In this document: one piece after another, positions 1 to 7,324 of the stretch
Position numbering within the stretch: position 1 is the first letter of the stretch
Layout: each line of letters opens with the position of its first letter
NCBI GenBank assembly: GCA_040881945.1
Contig: JBBECF010000198.1
Span: forward strand, 1-12,210
Length of the DNA stretch: 12,210 bases
Direction: 5' to 3'
DNA from: JBBECF01 sp040881945
GTDB lineage: Bacteria; Pseudomonadota; Alphaproteobacteria; Dongiales; Dongiaceae
The notes under the pieces: model-generated
Database searches by the model: none
What the model was told of the DNA's origin: nothing
What the model saw: the letters and a program-made list of their open reading frames with translations, nothing else
Translations under genes and position numbers: made by a program

Positions 1-53
1 TAGGAACAAAGTCCTTTACCGGCGGCCCCGGTTCGTGCTTTGCTGCGGGCGAC

Positions 54-377
54 ATGACGCCGCCGGACCGCCTGCACGCCGACCCCGACCGCGCCGATAG
101 CGGAGACGCGCTCGACCGGCTCGCCCTGCTGGAGCGGCGCTACGACGGGCCGATCCCGGAGGCGATGCGGGCGGCGGTCCGGGGCGACGCCGCGGCCGGG
201 GCGGCGGCCGAGGCGGCGCTGTTCGACCGGCTCGCCCGGCACGCCGTCGCCGCCCTGGCGGCATGGCGCGGGCGGCGCGGCGTGGGCGCGGCGGTCACGA
301 CGGCGATCGCCGCCGACCTGCGGCGCTATCGCGCGGCCGGTCTCGCCTGGCGACGGCCGCCGGGGACCGAGCCGTAG
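54..377 (+). CDS. Small hypothetical protein, 107 aa
   Basis: I do not recognise this protein. It is a soluble, Ala- and Arg-rich, probably helical 107-residue protein with no signal peptide or membrane segment. The most distinctive part is LLERRYDGPIPEAMR (about residues 25-39). That segment looks like a real motif rather than antisense noise, and I vaguely associate similar 'YDGPIP' segments with short uncharacterised alphaproteobacterial proteins. The ATG at 54 has no clear Shine-Dalgarno sequence. The gene converges on rnr, with only 8 nt between the two stop codons. The 53 bases before it show no promoter I can defend. In GC-rich DNA, spurious open frames of this length are common, so the call rests on the motif and on the fit between rnr and the window edge. 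Confidence 0.5.
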   Translation: MTPPDRLHADPDRADSGDALDRLALLERRYDGPIPEAMRAAVRGDAAAGAAAEAALFDRLARHAVAALAAWRGRRGVGAAVTTAIAADLRRYRAAGLAWRRPPGTEP

Positions 378-385
378 GCGATCGA

Positions 386-2647
386 TCAAGGGTCTCTGCG
401 CGGCCGGGGCCGCTTCGCGGGTTTTCGTCCGGCCGGCGCCGCGCGGCCGCCGCGCCGCGGCGCCGGCCGGGCCGCGCCGGCGGCGCCGTCCTCGGCCTCG
501 AGCAGGTGCAGCACGAGCCCGCCGGTCACCGGTTCGGCTTCGACCAGGCGGACCAGCACCGCCAGCCCCAACGTATAGGTGCGGCCCCAGCGCCGCCCGA
601 CCAGGGCGTGGCGGGTTTCGTCGTGGACGTAGTAGTCGTTCGGCAGGCTGCCGATCGGCACCAGCCCGTCGGCGCCGCTGTCGTCGAGGGTGACGAACAG
701 GCCGAAGCGGGTGACGCCGTTGATCCGCCCGTGGAAACTCGCGCCGACCCGGTCGGCGAGGAAGGCCACGGTATAGCGGTCGACGGCGTCGCGCTCGGCC
801 GCCGCGGCGCGCTGCTCGGTCGCCGAGATGTGGACGCCGATGTCGGCAAAGGCGTCGCCCGCCGCCGGCGGCAGGCCGCCCGGCCCCAGGTCCAGCCCGG
901 CGATCAGCGCCCGGTGCACCAGGAGGTCGGCATAGCGCCGGATCGGCGACGTGAAATGGCAGTAGCGGTGCAGTGCCAGCCCGAAATGGCCGATGTTCTC
1001 CGGGCTGTAGACCGCCCGCGACTGGCTGCGCAGCACGAGCCCGTGGACCATCGCCGCATAGGGCGTTTCGGCGGCGCGCTCGAGCACACGGGTGAAGCTC
1101 GCGGCCCGCATGACCTGGCCGCGCGCCAGCGCCAGGTCGAGCGTCGCCAGGAAGTCGCGCAGCGCCTCGACCTTCGCCGGGTCCGGCGCATCGTGGATGC
1201 GGTACATGCACGGCCGGCGCTTCGCCTCGAGGGTCTCGGCGGCGGCGACGTTGGCGGCGATCATGAATTCCTCGATCAGGCGGTGGCTGTCAAGCCGCTG
1301 CCGCGGCTCGATCCGCGCCACCCGGCCGTCGGGCCCCAGCACGACCTGGCGTTCGGGGATCTCCAGCTCGAGCGTGCCGCGCCGCGCCCGCGCCGCCAGC
1401 AGGGCCTGGAAGGCGCCGTAGAGCGGCGCGATCGCGGTCCCGACCAGGGGGCCGGTGGTGTCGTCGGTCATGCCGTCGCGCGCCTGCTGCACCTGCTCGT
1501 AGGTCAGCCGCGCCGCCGAGCGCATCAGGCCGCGCAGGAAGCGGTGGCGCAGGGGATTGCCGTCGCGGTCGATCCACAGCTCCGCCGCCAGGCACGGGCG
1601 GTCCTCGTCCGGCTTCAACGAGCACAGCTCGTTGGACAGCGCCGGCGGGAGCATCGGCACGGCGCGGTCGGGGAAGTACACCGAGTTGCCGCGCTCGTAG
1701 GCGCCGGCGTCGAGGGCGTCGCCCGGCCGCACGTAATGCGCCACGTCGGCGATGGCGACGACCAGCCGCCAGCCGCCCGGGTTGCGCGGCTCGGGATCGG
1801 GCGCCGCCCACACCGCGTCGTCGAAATCGCGGGCGTCGGCGCCATCGATGGTGATCAGCGGCAGGTCGCGCAGGTCGGTGCGCCCGCCCGGCCCGACCGG
1901 CGCGGCCGCATCGGCCTGGGCCAGGGCCGCGGCCGTGAACTCGGTCGGCAAGTCGTGCTCGTGGATCGAGATCAGGGTGATCGAGCGCGGCTCGTCCAGA
2001 TGTCCCAGCCGTTCGACGACGCGCGCCTGGAGCAGACCCGTCCGGTGGGTGTGCAGGACCTCGGCCAGGACCAGGTCGCCGGGCTTCGCGCCGTCGGAGT
2101 CGTCGCGGGCAATGCGGAATTCGGTCTTGACGCGCCGGTCGGTCGGCCGCAGGCGCCCGCCCTCGGGGCCGAGCTCGTAGATGCCGAGCACGCGTTGCGG
2201 CACGCCGGCCAGCCGCCGGATCGGCCGCGCCTCGTAGGTGCCGTCCTCGCCGCGCGAGAGACGCGCCAGCACCCGGTCGCCGGGCCCGAACGCCGGCGTG
2301 CCGTGCCGGTCCGGCCCGAGATAGATGCGCGGCGGCGCCGTTTCCTCGGTCCATTGCAGCGGGCGGGCGAGGACCTCGCCATCGGCATCGGTGCCGGTGA
2401 CCTCGAGCGCCGCCACGGCCGGGAGCGCGCCCGGCCGCGCCACCCGTCGCCCGCGCCCGCGGTCGACCCGGCCGTCCCGTTCCAGCTCCTTGAGCATGGC
2501 CTTGAGCGGGATGCGGTCGGCGCCGGCGATCCGGAAGGCGCGGGCGATCTCGCGCTTGCCGACCGGCGTCGGACTGTCGTGGATGAAGTCGAGGAGCTGC
2601 TGCTTGGTCGGCAGCGGCGCCTTCTTCTTGCTCTTGCCGTCGCTCAT
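386..2647 (-). CDS. rnr: Ribonuclease R (3'-5' exoribonuclease)
   Basis: RNase R is a processive cytoplasmic 3'-5' hydrolytic exoribonuclease. It degrades structured RNA and takes part in rRNA and tmRNA quality control. The 753-residue product has the expected layout: an N-terminal winged-helix-like segment (about 13-70), cold-shock/OB domains (about 80-215), the RNB catalytic domain (about 255-600), an S1 domain (about 635-719) and a basic low-complexity tail. The RNB motif DGADARDFDDAV carries the four metal-binding aspartates D268, D274, D276 and D277, so the enzyme should be active. I chose the ATG at 2647 because it starts MSDGKSKKK and overlaps the upstream cupin stop as ATGA. The same frame extends 28 residues further up, but only across the cupin's own coding DNA. 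No strong Shine-Dalgarno is visible, so translational coupling to the cupin is likely. A hairpin at 2654-2687 covers the ribosome-binding region. Confidence 0.95.
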   Translation of the reverse strand: MSDGKSKKKAPLPTKQQLLDFIHDSPTPVGKREIARAFRIAGADRIPLKAMLKELERDGRVDRGRGRRVARPGALPAVAALEVTGTDADGEVLARPLQWTEETAPPRIYLGPDRHGTPAFGPGDRVLARLSRGEDGTYEARPIRRLAGVPQRVLGIYELGPEGGRLRPTDRRVKTEFRIARDDSDGAKPGDLVLAEVLHTHRTGLLQARVVERLGHLDEPRSITLISIHEHDLPTEFTAAALAQADAAAPVGPGGRTDLRDLPLITIDGADARDFDDAVWAAPDPEPRNPGGWRLVVAIADVAHYVRPGDALDAGAYERGNSVYFPDRAVPMLPPALSNELCSLKPDEDRPCLAAELWIDRDGNPLRHRFLRGLMRSAARLTYEQVQQARDGMTDDTTGPLVGTAIAPLYGAFQALLAARARRGTLELEIPERQVVLGPDGRVARIEPRQRLDSHRLIEEFMIAANVAAAETLEAKRRPCMYRIHDAPDPAKVEALRDFLATLDLALARGQVMRAASFTRVLERAAETPYAAMVHGLVLRSQSRAVYSPENIGHFGLALHRYCHFTSPIRRYADLLVHRALIAGLDLGPGGLPPAAGDAFADIGVHISATEQRAAAAERDAVDRYTVAFLADRVGASFHGRINGVTRFGLFVTLDDSGADGLVPIGSLPNDYYVHDETRHALVGRRWGRTYTLGLAVLVRLVEAEPVTGGLVLHLLEAEDGAAGAARPAPRRGGRAAPAGRKPAKRPRPRRDP

Positions 2648-2997
2648 GCCCGCGACCCGCCACGCCGGAGCCGTGGCGAGGCGGGTCGGGCCGGCGTCTT
2701 GATCTCGACCTCGACGAAGGCGAAGTCGCAATCGTTGGCGTTGACGACGTCGTGCTCGACGCCGGCGGGGCGGAAGTATGAGCGGCCGGCGACCAGCTCG
2801 GCCTCGGTTTCCGCCTTGCCGTCGCTCAGGCGCAGTCGGCCCGAGGTCAGCGGCACGATGACGTAGTCATAGGCGTGGCGGTGCCAGCCCGTCGCGGCGC
2901 CGGGCGCGAAGCGCCACTCGGTGACCTTCACGCGCTCGTTGTCGACCTGCACCGTCGGTTGCGCGGCCGGCGCCGGCCGGCCTGTCTTGCCCGTCAT
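2644..2997 (-). CDS. Single-domain cupin protein
   Basis: This is a 117-residue one-domain cupin of unknown substrate. Cupin motif 2 is intact, GRSYFRPAGVEHDVVN (71-86), matching G-x5-P-x-G-x2-H-x3-N. Motif 1 is present as GWHRH (37-41), but the usual glutamate after the HxH pair is missing, with Tyr/Asp (43-45) nearby. H39, H41 and H82 could bind a metal ion. Small cupins of this kind act as sugar or amino-acid-derivative binding or isomerising proteins, or as sensors; nothing here decides which. A purine-rich AGGGAG lies 10 nt before the ATG at 2997, a slightly long spacing. Its stop overlaps the rnr start by 4 nt. The last 16 or so residues (Pro/Arg-rich, ending RRGGSRA) are encoded by a palindromic element and look like an added tail. 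A link to RNA metabolism is suggested only by the operon. Confidence 0.85.
   Translation of the reverse strand: MTGKTGRPAPAAQPTVQVDNERVKVTEWRFAPGAATGWHRHAYDYVIVPLTSGRLRLSDGKAETEAELVAGRSYFRPAGVEHDVVNANDCDFAFVEVEIKTPARPASPRLRRGGSRA
2654..2687. repeat. Imperfect palindrome / hairpin just upstream of rnr start
   Basis: The 34 bases form a stem of 13 positions (12 paired, one mismatch) around an 8-nt loop. The outer arms are GACCCGCC and GGCGGGTC. The element lies inside the cupin C-terminal coding sequence and ends 6 nt before the rnr start codon on the minus strand. In the mRNA it would therefore occupy the rnr ribosome-binding region. It may be a small dispersed palindromic repeat that landed in the cupin tail, or a translational control hairpin opened by ribosomes finishing the cupin. 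The pairing is seen directly; the role is inference. Confidence 0.5.
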
Positions 2998-3135
2998 GTC
3001 GGATCGTCTCCCTGCCCGGTTCGCCCCGCCGGCGATCCTATCCCGGATTTTCGGCGGGCGCGACCGGCAGGGCGGTCAGTCCCAGGGCTATTTCATCTGC
3101 GATGTTACCGGCTCGGCCGGAGACCTGGAACAGCT

Positions 3136-3224
3136 TTGTGCGTGCTTCGACAAGCTCAGCATGAGGTTATTTCTTTCTGCCACCAAGGTTCTACCTCATC
3201 CTGAGCCTGTCGAAGGACGCACAA
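3136..3224. repeat. Large inverted repeat, 'CTTCGACAGGCTCAGGATGAGG' type
   Basis: Two 32-base arms (3136-3167 and 3193-3224) are reverse complements with three mismatches, separated by a 25-nt loop. The core is CTTCGACAAGCTCAGCATGAGG in the left arm; the right arm has the G variants, closer to the form I recall as widespread between genes in Alphaproteobacteria. It sits between the topA stop and the cupin start on the minus strand. There is no T-tract, so it is not a classic intrinsic terminator, but it could stabilise the topA mRNA 3' end or reduce read-through. The rest of the 273-bp intergenic stretch (2998-3135 and 3225-3270) is lower in GC than its surroundings and shows no gene I can support. 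Confidence 0.8.
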
Positions 3225-3270
3225 TGGCGATGCAAGGCTGTTCACGGCGCCAAATGCGGTACTTCCACGG

Positions 3271-5901
3271 TCATTCCTTGGCGGCGGTCTTGCCGCGGCG
3301 GCGCGGCGGCGGCTTGGCGGCGGCGGCGGCCTTCACGGCCTTCGCCGCGCGCGGTCGCTTGGCGGCGGCGGCGCGCGGCGCCTTGCCGCCCTTCTTCGCC
3401 TTCGCCCGCTCGGCCTGTTCGGCCAGCAGCCGCACCGCCGCCTCGACCGTAAGCTCGTCGCTCGACATCGACTTCGGCAACGAGGCGAGCTGCTTGCCGT
3501 GGCGCAGATAAGGGCCGTAGCGGCCGCTGTGCAGCGTGATCGGCTTGCCGTCCGCCGGGTGGTCGCCGACGGCGGTGCCGGCGGGGCCGCGGCCCTTCGC
3601 CTCCGCCAGCAACGCGACGGCGCGGTTGGCGCCGATGCTGAACAGGTCGTCGTCGCGGCCGAGCGACTTATAGGCGCGGCCGTGCTTCACGTAGGGACCG
3701 AAACGGCCGATGCCCACGAAAATCGGCTCGCCGGTCTCCGGGTGCTTGCCGATCTCGCGCGGCAGCGCCAGCAGCGCGAGCCCGCGGTCGAGATCGAGTT
3801 CGCCCGGCGCCAGGCCGCGCGGCAATGACACCCGCTTGGGCTTCTCCTCGGCGTCGCCGTTCGCCTCGCCGAGCTGCACGTACGGCCCGTAGGGCCCGCG
3901 GCGCAGGGACACCGCCAGGCCGGTCGCGGGGTCGCGGCCGAGTTCGCGCGGGCCGTCCGCCTCGGCCTCGCCGTTCTCGCCGTTGCGCATCGCCAGCGGG
4001 CGCGTATAGCGGCACTCGGGATAGTTCGAGCAGCCGACGAAGGCGCCGTAGCGGCCGAGCTTCAGGCTCAGCCGGCCCTTCTGGCAGGCCGGGCACTGGC
4101 GCGGGTTGTTGCCGTCCTCGGGAAAGAAATGGCGGCCGAGCTCCTCGTCGAGGGCGTCGATGACCTGGGTGATGCGCAAGCCCCGGGTCTCCTCGATGGC
4201 CGCGCTGAACGCGCCCCAAAAACCGCGCAGCACCGTCTTCCACTCGATGCGCCCGCCCGAGATGTCGTCGAGCTGGTCCTCGAGCTCCGCGGTGAAATTG
4301 TACTGGACGTAGCGTTCAAAGAAGCTGGTGAGGAACGCGGTCACCAGCCGGCCGCGGTCCTCCGGCTGGAAGCGACGCTTCTCCAGGCGGACGTAGTCGC
4401 GGTCCTGCAACACCTGCAGGATCGAGGCATAGGTCGAGGGGCGGCCGATGCCGAGCTCCTCGAGCCGTTTGACCAGGCTCGCTTCCGAGAAGCGCGGCGG
4501 CGGCTGCGTGAAGTGCTGCGCCGGCACGACGGCGTCGCGCGCCACGGTCTCGCCGGACGACAGCGGCGGCAGGCGCCGGTCCGCTTCATCGTCCTCGGCC
4601 GGCTCGTCGCGGTCCTCCTGATAGAGCGCGAGAAAGCCGTCGAAGACGATGACCGAGCCGGTCGCGCGCAACGTCGCGGCGCCGCCGGCGGCGGCGATGT
4701 CGACCCCGACCTGATCGATGACCGCGCTCGCCATCTGGCTCGCCAGCGTCCGTTTCCAGATCAGCTCGTAGAGGCGGAGTTGGTCGCGGTCGAGGGCGCG
4801 CGTCAGGCCGTCGGGGCGGCGGGTCACATCGGTCGGGCGGATCGCCTCATGCGCTTCCTGCGCGTTCTTCGCCGTGCTCTTGTAAACGCGCGGGCTCTCC
4901 GGCAGGTACTTGTCGCCGTGCTGCCGGGCAATCAGCCCGCGGGCAGCGACGATCGCCTCCTGCGACAATTGCACGCCGTCGGTGCGCATGTAGGTGATCA
5001 GGCCGACCGCCTCGCCGTTCACGTCGATGCCCTCGTAGAGGCGCTGCGCCATGCGCATCGTATGCGTGGCGCCGAACCCCAGCTTGCGCGACGCCTCCTG
5101 TTGCAGGGTCGAGGTGGTGAAGGGCGGAAAGGGATTGCGCCGGACGGTCTTGCGCTCGACGTTCGCCACCGTGAACGGGTCGCCGGCCATGAGGCGGGCG
5201 ACCGCCGTCGCGGCGGCGGCCTCGGTGCCGAGGTCGAACTTGTCGAGCTTGCGGCCGTCGAGATGGGTCAGGCGGGCGCCGAAGGGGGCGCCGGCCGGCG
5301 TCTTGAACTTGGCCTCGACGGTCCAGTATTCCTGCGGCTTGAAGACCTCGATCTCGGCTTCGCGCTCGCAGATCAGGCGCAGCGCCACCGACTGCACCCG
5401 TCCGGCCGACCGGCTGCCCGGCAGCTTGCGCCACAGCACCGGCGAGAGCGTGAAGCCGACCAGGTAGTCGAGGGCGCGGCGCGCCAGGTAGGCGTCGATC
5501 AACTCCTTGTCGAGTTGGCGCGGATGGCGCATGGCTTCGAGCACCGCCGTCTTCGTGACCTCGTTGAAGACGACGCGCGCCACCTCGACGCCCTTCAGCG
5601 CCTTGCGCCGGTGCAGCTCCTCGGCGATGTGCCACGAGATCGCCTCGCCCTCGCGGTCGGGGTCGGTCGCCAGGATCAGCCGGTCCGCCTTCTTGACCGC
5701 GCTCGCGATCTCGTTCAGGCGCTTCTCCGCCTTGGCGTCGACCTGCCAGATCATGGCGAAGTCCTCGTCCGGGCGCACCGAGCCGTCCTTGGCCGGCAGG
5801 TCGCGGACATGGCCGAAGCTGGCCAGGACCTGATAGTCGGGGCCGAGGTACTTGTTGATGGTCTTTGCCTTGGCCGGGGATTCGACGACGACGACGTTCA
5901 T
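3271..5901 (-). CDS. topA: DNA topoisomerase I (type IA)
   Basis: TopA relaxes negatively supercoiled DNA by cutting one strand through a 5'-phosphotyrosine intermediate. The 876-residue product has an N-terminal TOPRIM domain (VVVVESPAKAKT, with E7; ATDPDREGE, with D80, D82 and E84 for Mg2+). The catalytic motif is ITYMRTDG with Tyr304 and Arg306. A single four-cysteine zinc ribbon follows (C603, C606, C624, C630). Three short topoisomerase C-terminal repeats come next, marked by RRGPYGPYV (about 668), GRFGPYVKHG (about 732) and GRYGPYLRHG (about 793). The protein ends in a Lys/Ala/Arg-rich DNA-binding tail (about 830-876). This is the usual alphaproteobacterial form with one zinc ribbon, against three in E. 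coli. I prefer the ATG at 5901 over the in-frame GTG at 5910, because GTGAGG just upstream can serve as Shine-Dalgarno and homologues begin MNVVVVESPAKAK. The gene follows dprA after 42 nt, probably in one operon. Confidence 0.97.
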   Translation of the reverse strand: MNVVVVESPAKAKTINKYLGPDYQVLASFGHVRDLPAKDGSVRPDEDFAMIWQVDAKAEKRLNEIASAVKKADRLILATDPDREGEAISWHIAEELHRRKALKGVEVARVVFNEVTKTAVLEAMRHPRQLDKELIDAYLARRALDYLVGFTLSPVLWRKLPGSRSAGRVQSVALRLICEREAEIEVFKPQEYWTVEAKFKTPAGAPFGARLTHLDGRKLDKFDLGTEAAAATAVARLMAGDPFTVANVERKTVRRNPFPPFTTSTLQQEASRKLGFGATHTMRMAQRLYEGIDVNGEAVGLITYMRTDGVQLSQEAIVAARGLIARQHGDKYLPESPRVYKSTAKNAQEAHEAIRPTDVTRRPDGLTRALDRDQLRLYELIWKRTLASQMASAVIDQVGVDIAAAGGAATLRATGSVIVFDGFLALYQEDRDEPAEDDEADRRLPPLSSGETVARDAVVPAQHFTQPPPRFSEASLVKRLEELGIGRPSTYASILQVLQDRDYVRLEKRRFQPEDRGRLVTAFLTSFFERYVQYNFTAELEDQLDDISGGRIEWKTVLRGFWGAFSAAIEETRGLRITQVIDALDEELGRHFFPEDGNNPRQCPACQKGRLSLKLGRYGAFVGCSNYPECRYTRPLAMRNGENGEAEADGPRELGRDPATGLAVSLRRGPYGPYVQLGEANGDAEEKPKRVSLPRGLAPGELDLDRGLALLALPREIGKHPETGEPIFVGIGRFGPYVKHGRAYKSLGRDDDLFSIGANRAVALLAEAKGRGPAGTAVGDHPADGKPITLHSGRYGPYLRHGKQLASLPKSMSSDELTVEAAVRLLAEQAERAKAKKGGKAPRAAAAKRPRAAKAVKAAAAAKPPPRRRGKTAAKE

Positions 5902-5943
5902 CGGCCTCACGCTTGTTTCCGCCGCCCGATCGCGGGGGGCGGG

Positions 5944-7089
5944 TCACGGAACATGCGCTGGCGTGGTTAACAACAAGGAAACGCGGTGGCCCGGATGGCG
6001 CTCCAGGCGGCCCGCGAGCTCCAGTTCCAGCAGTACCGTGCCCACGACGGGGGCAGAGACTTGGCACCGGCGGAGCAGTTCGTCAACCGCGACCGGGGTG
6101 GGCCCGAGCAGCGATTCGATCCGCTCGCGCGCCTCGCCGAGCTCCGGATCGTCGGTCGCCGCCGGTCCGGCGGGCGCGAAATCCGGCGCCGGCGGCTCGG
6201 TCAATGACGGCCGCGTCATGCCTTCGAGGGCGGCCAGCACGTCGGCCGCCGTCTCGACCAGGACCGCGCCCTGGCGCAGCAGGTCGTTGGCGCCGCGGCT
6301 GCGCGGGTCGAGGGGCGAGCCCGGCACGGCGAACACCTCGCGTCCCTGCTCGAGGGCGAGCCGGGCGGTGATGAGCGAGCCCGAGCGCAGCGCCGCCTCG
6401 ACCACGACCACGCCGAGGGCGAGGCCGGAGATCAGGCGGTTGCGATAGGGGAAGTGGCGCGCCTGCGGCTGCGTCCCCTGCGGCTGCTCGGCGATGAGCG
6501 CGCCGCGCCCGGCGATGGCGCGGTGCAGCGCCTCGTTCTCCGGCGGATAGACGACGTCGATGCCGCCGGCGAGCACGGCGACGGTGCCGCTGTCGAGGCT
6601 GCCGCGGTGGGCGGCGCCGTCGATGCCGCGGGCCAGGCCCGAGACGACGACGAAGCCGGCGGCGCCGAGCTCGCGGGCGAGCGTCTCGGCCAGGCGCATG
6701 CCGTTGGCCGAGGCGTTGCGGGCGCCGACCACGGCGACGGCGGGCCGCCGGAACACGCCGGGATCGCCGAGCACGGCGAGCAGCGGCGGCGCGTCGTCGA
6801 GCGCCGCCAGCGCCTCGGGATAGTCCGGCTCGATGCCGGCGACGAGCCGGGCGCCGAGCGCCGCCAGCGCCGCCACCTCGCGCGCCGCCGCCGCCTGGGG
6901 GCACAACGTCAGGCTCTTGCGCAGCCCGCCGCGCCGCGCCAGCTCGGGCAGCGCAGCGAGGGCGGCGCCGGCCGAGCCGAAGCGGCCGAGGAGCTGGCGG
7001 AACGTGACCGGCCCGACGTTCTCGCTGCGGCTCAGCCGCAGCCAGTCGAGCCGCTCGGCATCGGTCAGGGTCCGGCGCGACGCGGGCAT
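5944..7089 (-). CDS. dprA: DNA processing protein DprA (Smf)
   Basis: DprA binds incoming single-stranded DNA during natural transformation and loads RecA; it is also found in many bacteria not known to be competent. The 381-residue product has an N-terminal helix-hairpin-helix/SAM-like region (about 12-55), the Rossmann-like DprA core (about 85-290) and a C-terminal winged-helix segment (about 320-372). Core motifs include VAVVGARNAS (118-127), VVSGLARGIDGAAH (148-161), YPPEN (181-185), FPYRNRLISG (213-222), SGSLITA (236-242) and FAVPG (253-257). All family hallmarks are intact, so it should be functional. I chose the ATG at 7089 (MPASRRTLTDAERLDWL). The frame stays open a further 122 codons upstream, but that part crosses an intergenic repeat and the antisense of higA. 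No strong Shine-Dalgarno is visible. plsY, a common upstream partner in this class, is absent; a repeat cluster and higA lie there instead. Confidence 0.93.
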   Translation of the reverse strand: MPASRRTLTDAERLDWLRLSRSENVGPVTFRQLLGRFGSAGAALAALPELARRGGLRKSLTLCPQAAAAREVAALAALGARLVAGIEPDYPEALAALDDAPPLLAVLGDPGVFRRPAVAVVGARNASANGMRLAETLARELGAAGFVVVSGLARGIDGAAHRGSLDSGTVAVLAGGIDVVYPPENEALHRAIAGRGALIAEQPQGTQPQARHFPYRNRLISGLALGVVVVEAALRSGSLITARLALEQGREVFAVPGSPLDPRSRGANDLLRQGAVLVETAADVLAALEGMTRPSLTEPPAPDFAPAGPAATDDPELGEARERIESLLGPTPVAVDELLRRCQVSAPVVGTVLLELELAGRLERHPGHRVSLLLTTPAHVP

Positions 7090-7140
7090 CGCAAGAGGTT
7101 GAAGGACGCCCGCTAGGGGGTCAATACTGCTACCCCAGAT

Positions 7141-7234
7141 TGTCATTGCCGGGCTTGACCCGGCAATCCACCCTCGGGTCAAGCCCGACGGTGCGGTTTC
7201 GCGATGGATGCCCGTGTCGAGCACGGGCATGACA
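7141..7234. repeat. Inverted repeat cluster, 'TGTCATTGCCGGGCTTGACC' type
   Basis: The outer pair is 7141-7170 and 7205-7234: 30-base units in opposite orientation, similar but not identical. Both fit TGTCAT-(GC-rich stem)-ATCCA and each contains its own small hairpin. Between them, 7175-7187 (CGGGTCAAGCCCG) is the exact reverse complement of 7150-7162, so three repeat pieces are packed into 94 bases. I recognise the consensus from memory as a common dispersed repeat in Alphaproteobacteria. It lies between the divergent dprA and higA genes and abuts the likely higB remnant, which makes it a plausible deletion or recombination endpoint. Confidence 0.8.
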
Positions 7235-7250
7235 ACCGGAAGTAGCATGA

Positions 7251-7316
7251 CTGCGCCGTTCTTTCGTCGGCGGTTTGCAGGCAATGGGAAACCGGACAGC
7301 CACGGACTATCACTGA
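7251..7316 (+). pseudogene. Possible 3' remnant of a higB toxin gene
   Basis: A 22-codon open stretch ends ATDYH-stop (last codons GAC TAT CAC TGA, 7305-7316) and has no start of its own. HigB/RelE-family toxins of higBA operons commonly end in Asp-Tyr-His, with a stop that overlaps the higA Shine-Dalgarno. That is what is seen here. In the neighbouring frame the same bases read FRRRFAGNG, which resembles the HigB segment shortly before its end, so a frameshift inside the remnant is possible. The rest of the toxin is missing and the repeat cluster takes its place. The match is short and could be chance. Confidence 0.35.
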
Positions 7317-7319
7317 GGA
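7315..7319 (+). promoter_or_regulatory. Ribosome-binding site of higA (GAGGA)
   Basis: GAGGA lies 5 nt before the ATG at 7325. This decides the start over the in-frame upstream codon at 7208, which would add 39 residues read from the repeat DNA. The site overlaps the TGA of the upstream remnant, the arrangement expected of an intact higBA operon. Confidence 0.7.
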
Positions 7320-7324
7320 ATGCG

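Noticed and set aside
263..2866. An 867-codon open frame on the plus strand antisense to rnr and the cupin
   Set aside because: It has no recognisable domain and a low-complexity Arg/Ala/Gly composition. It mirrors rnr codon structure, as expected for antisense frames in GC-rich DNA; rnr has full domain support.
2921..3511. A 196-codon plus-strand frame crossing the cupin-topA intergenic region
   Set aside because: Both ends are antisense to real genes and the middle is the inverted repeat; no motif is visible.
4129..5970. A 613-codon plus-strand open frame antisense to topA
   Set aside because: Antisense shadow: no motif, composition typical of complemented coding DNA, and topA on the other strand is unambiguous.
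7208..7324. A 39-residue N-terminal extension of HigA
   Set aside because: It is read from the dispersed repeat and the higB-like remnant. The GAGGA ribosome-binding site and family N-terminus place the start at 7325.
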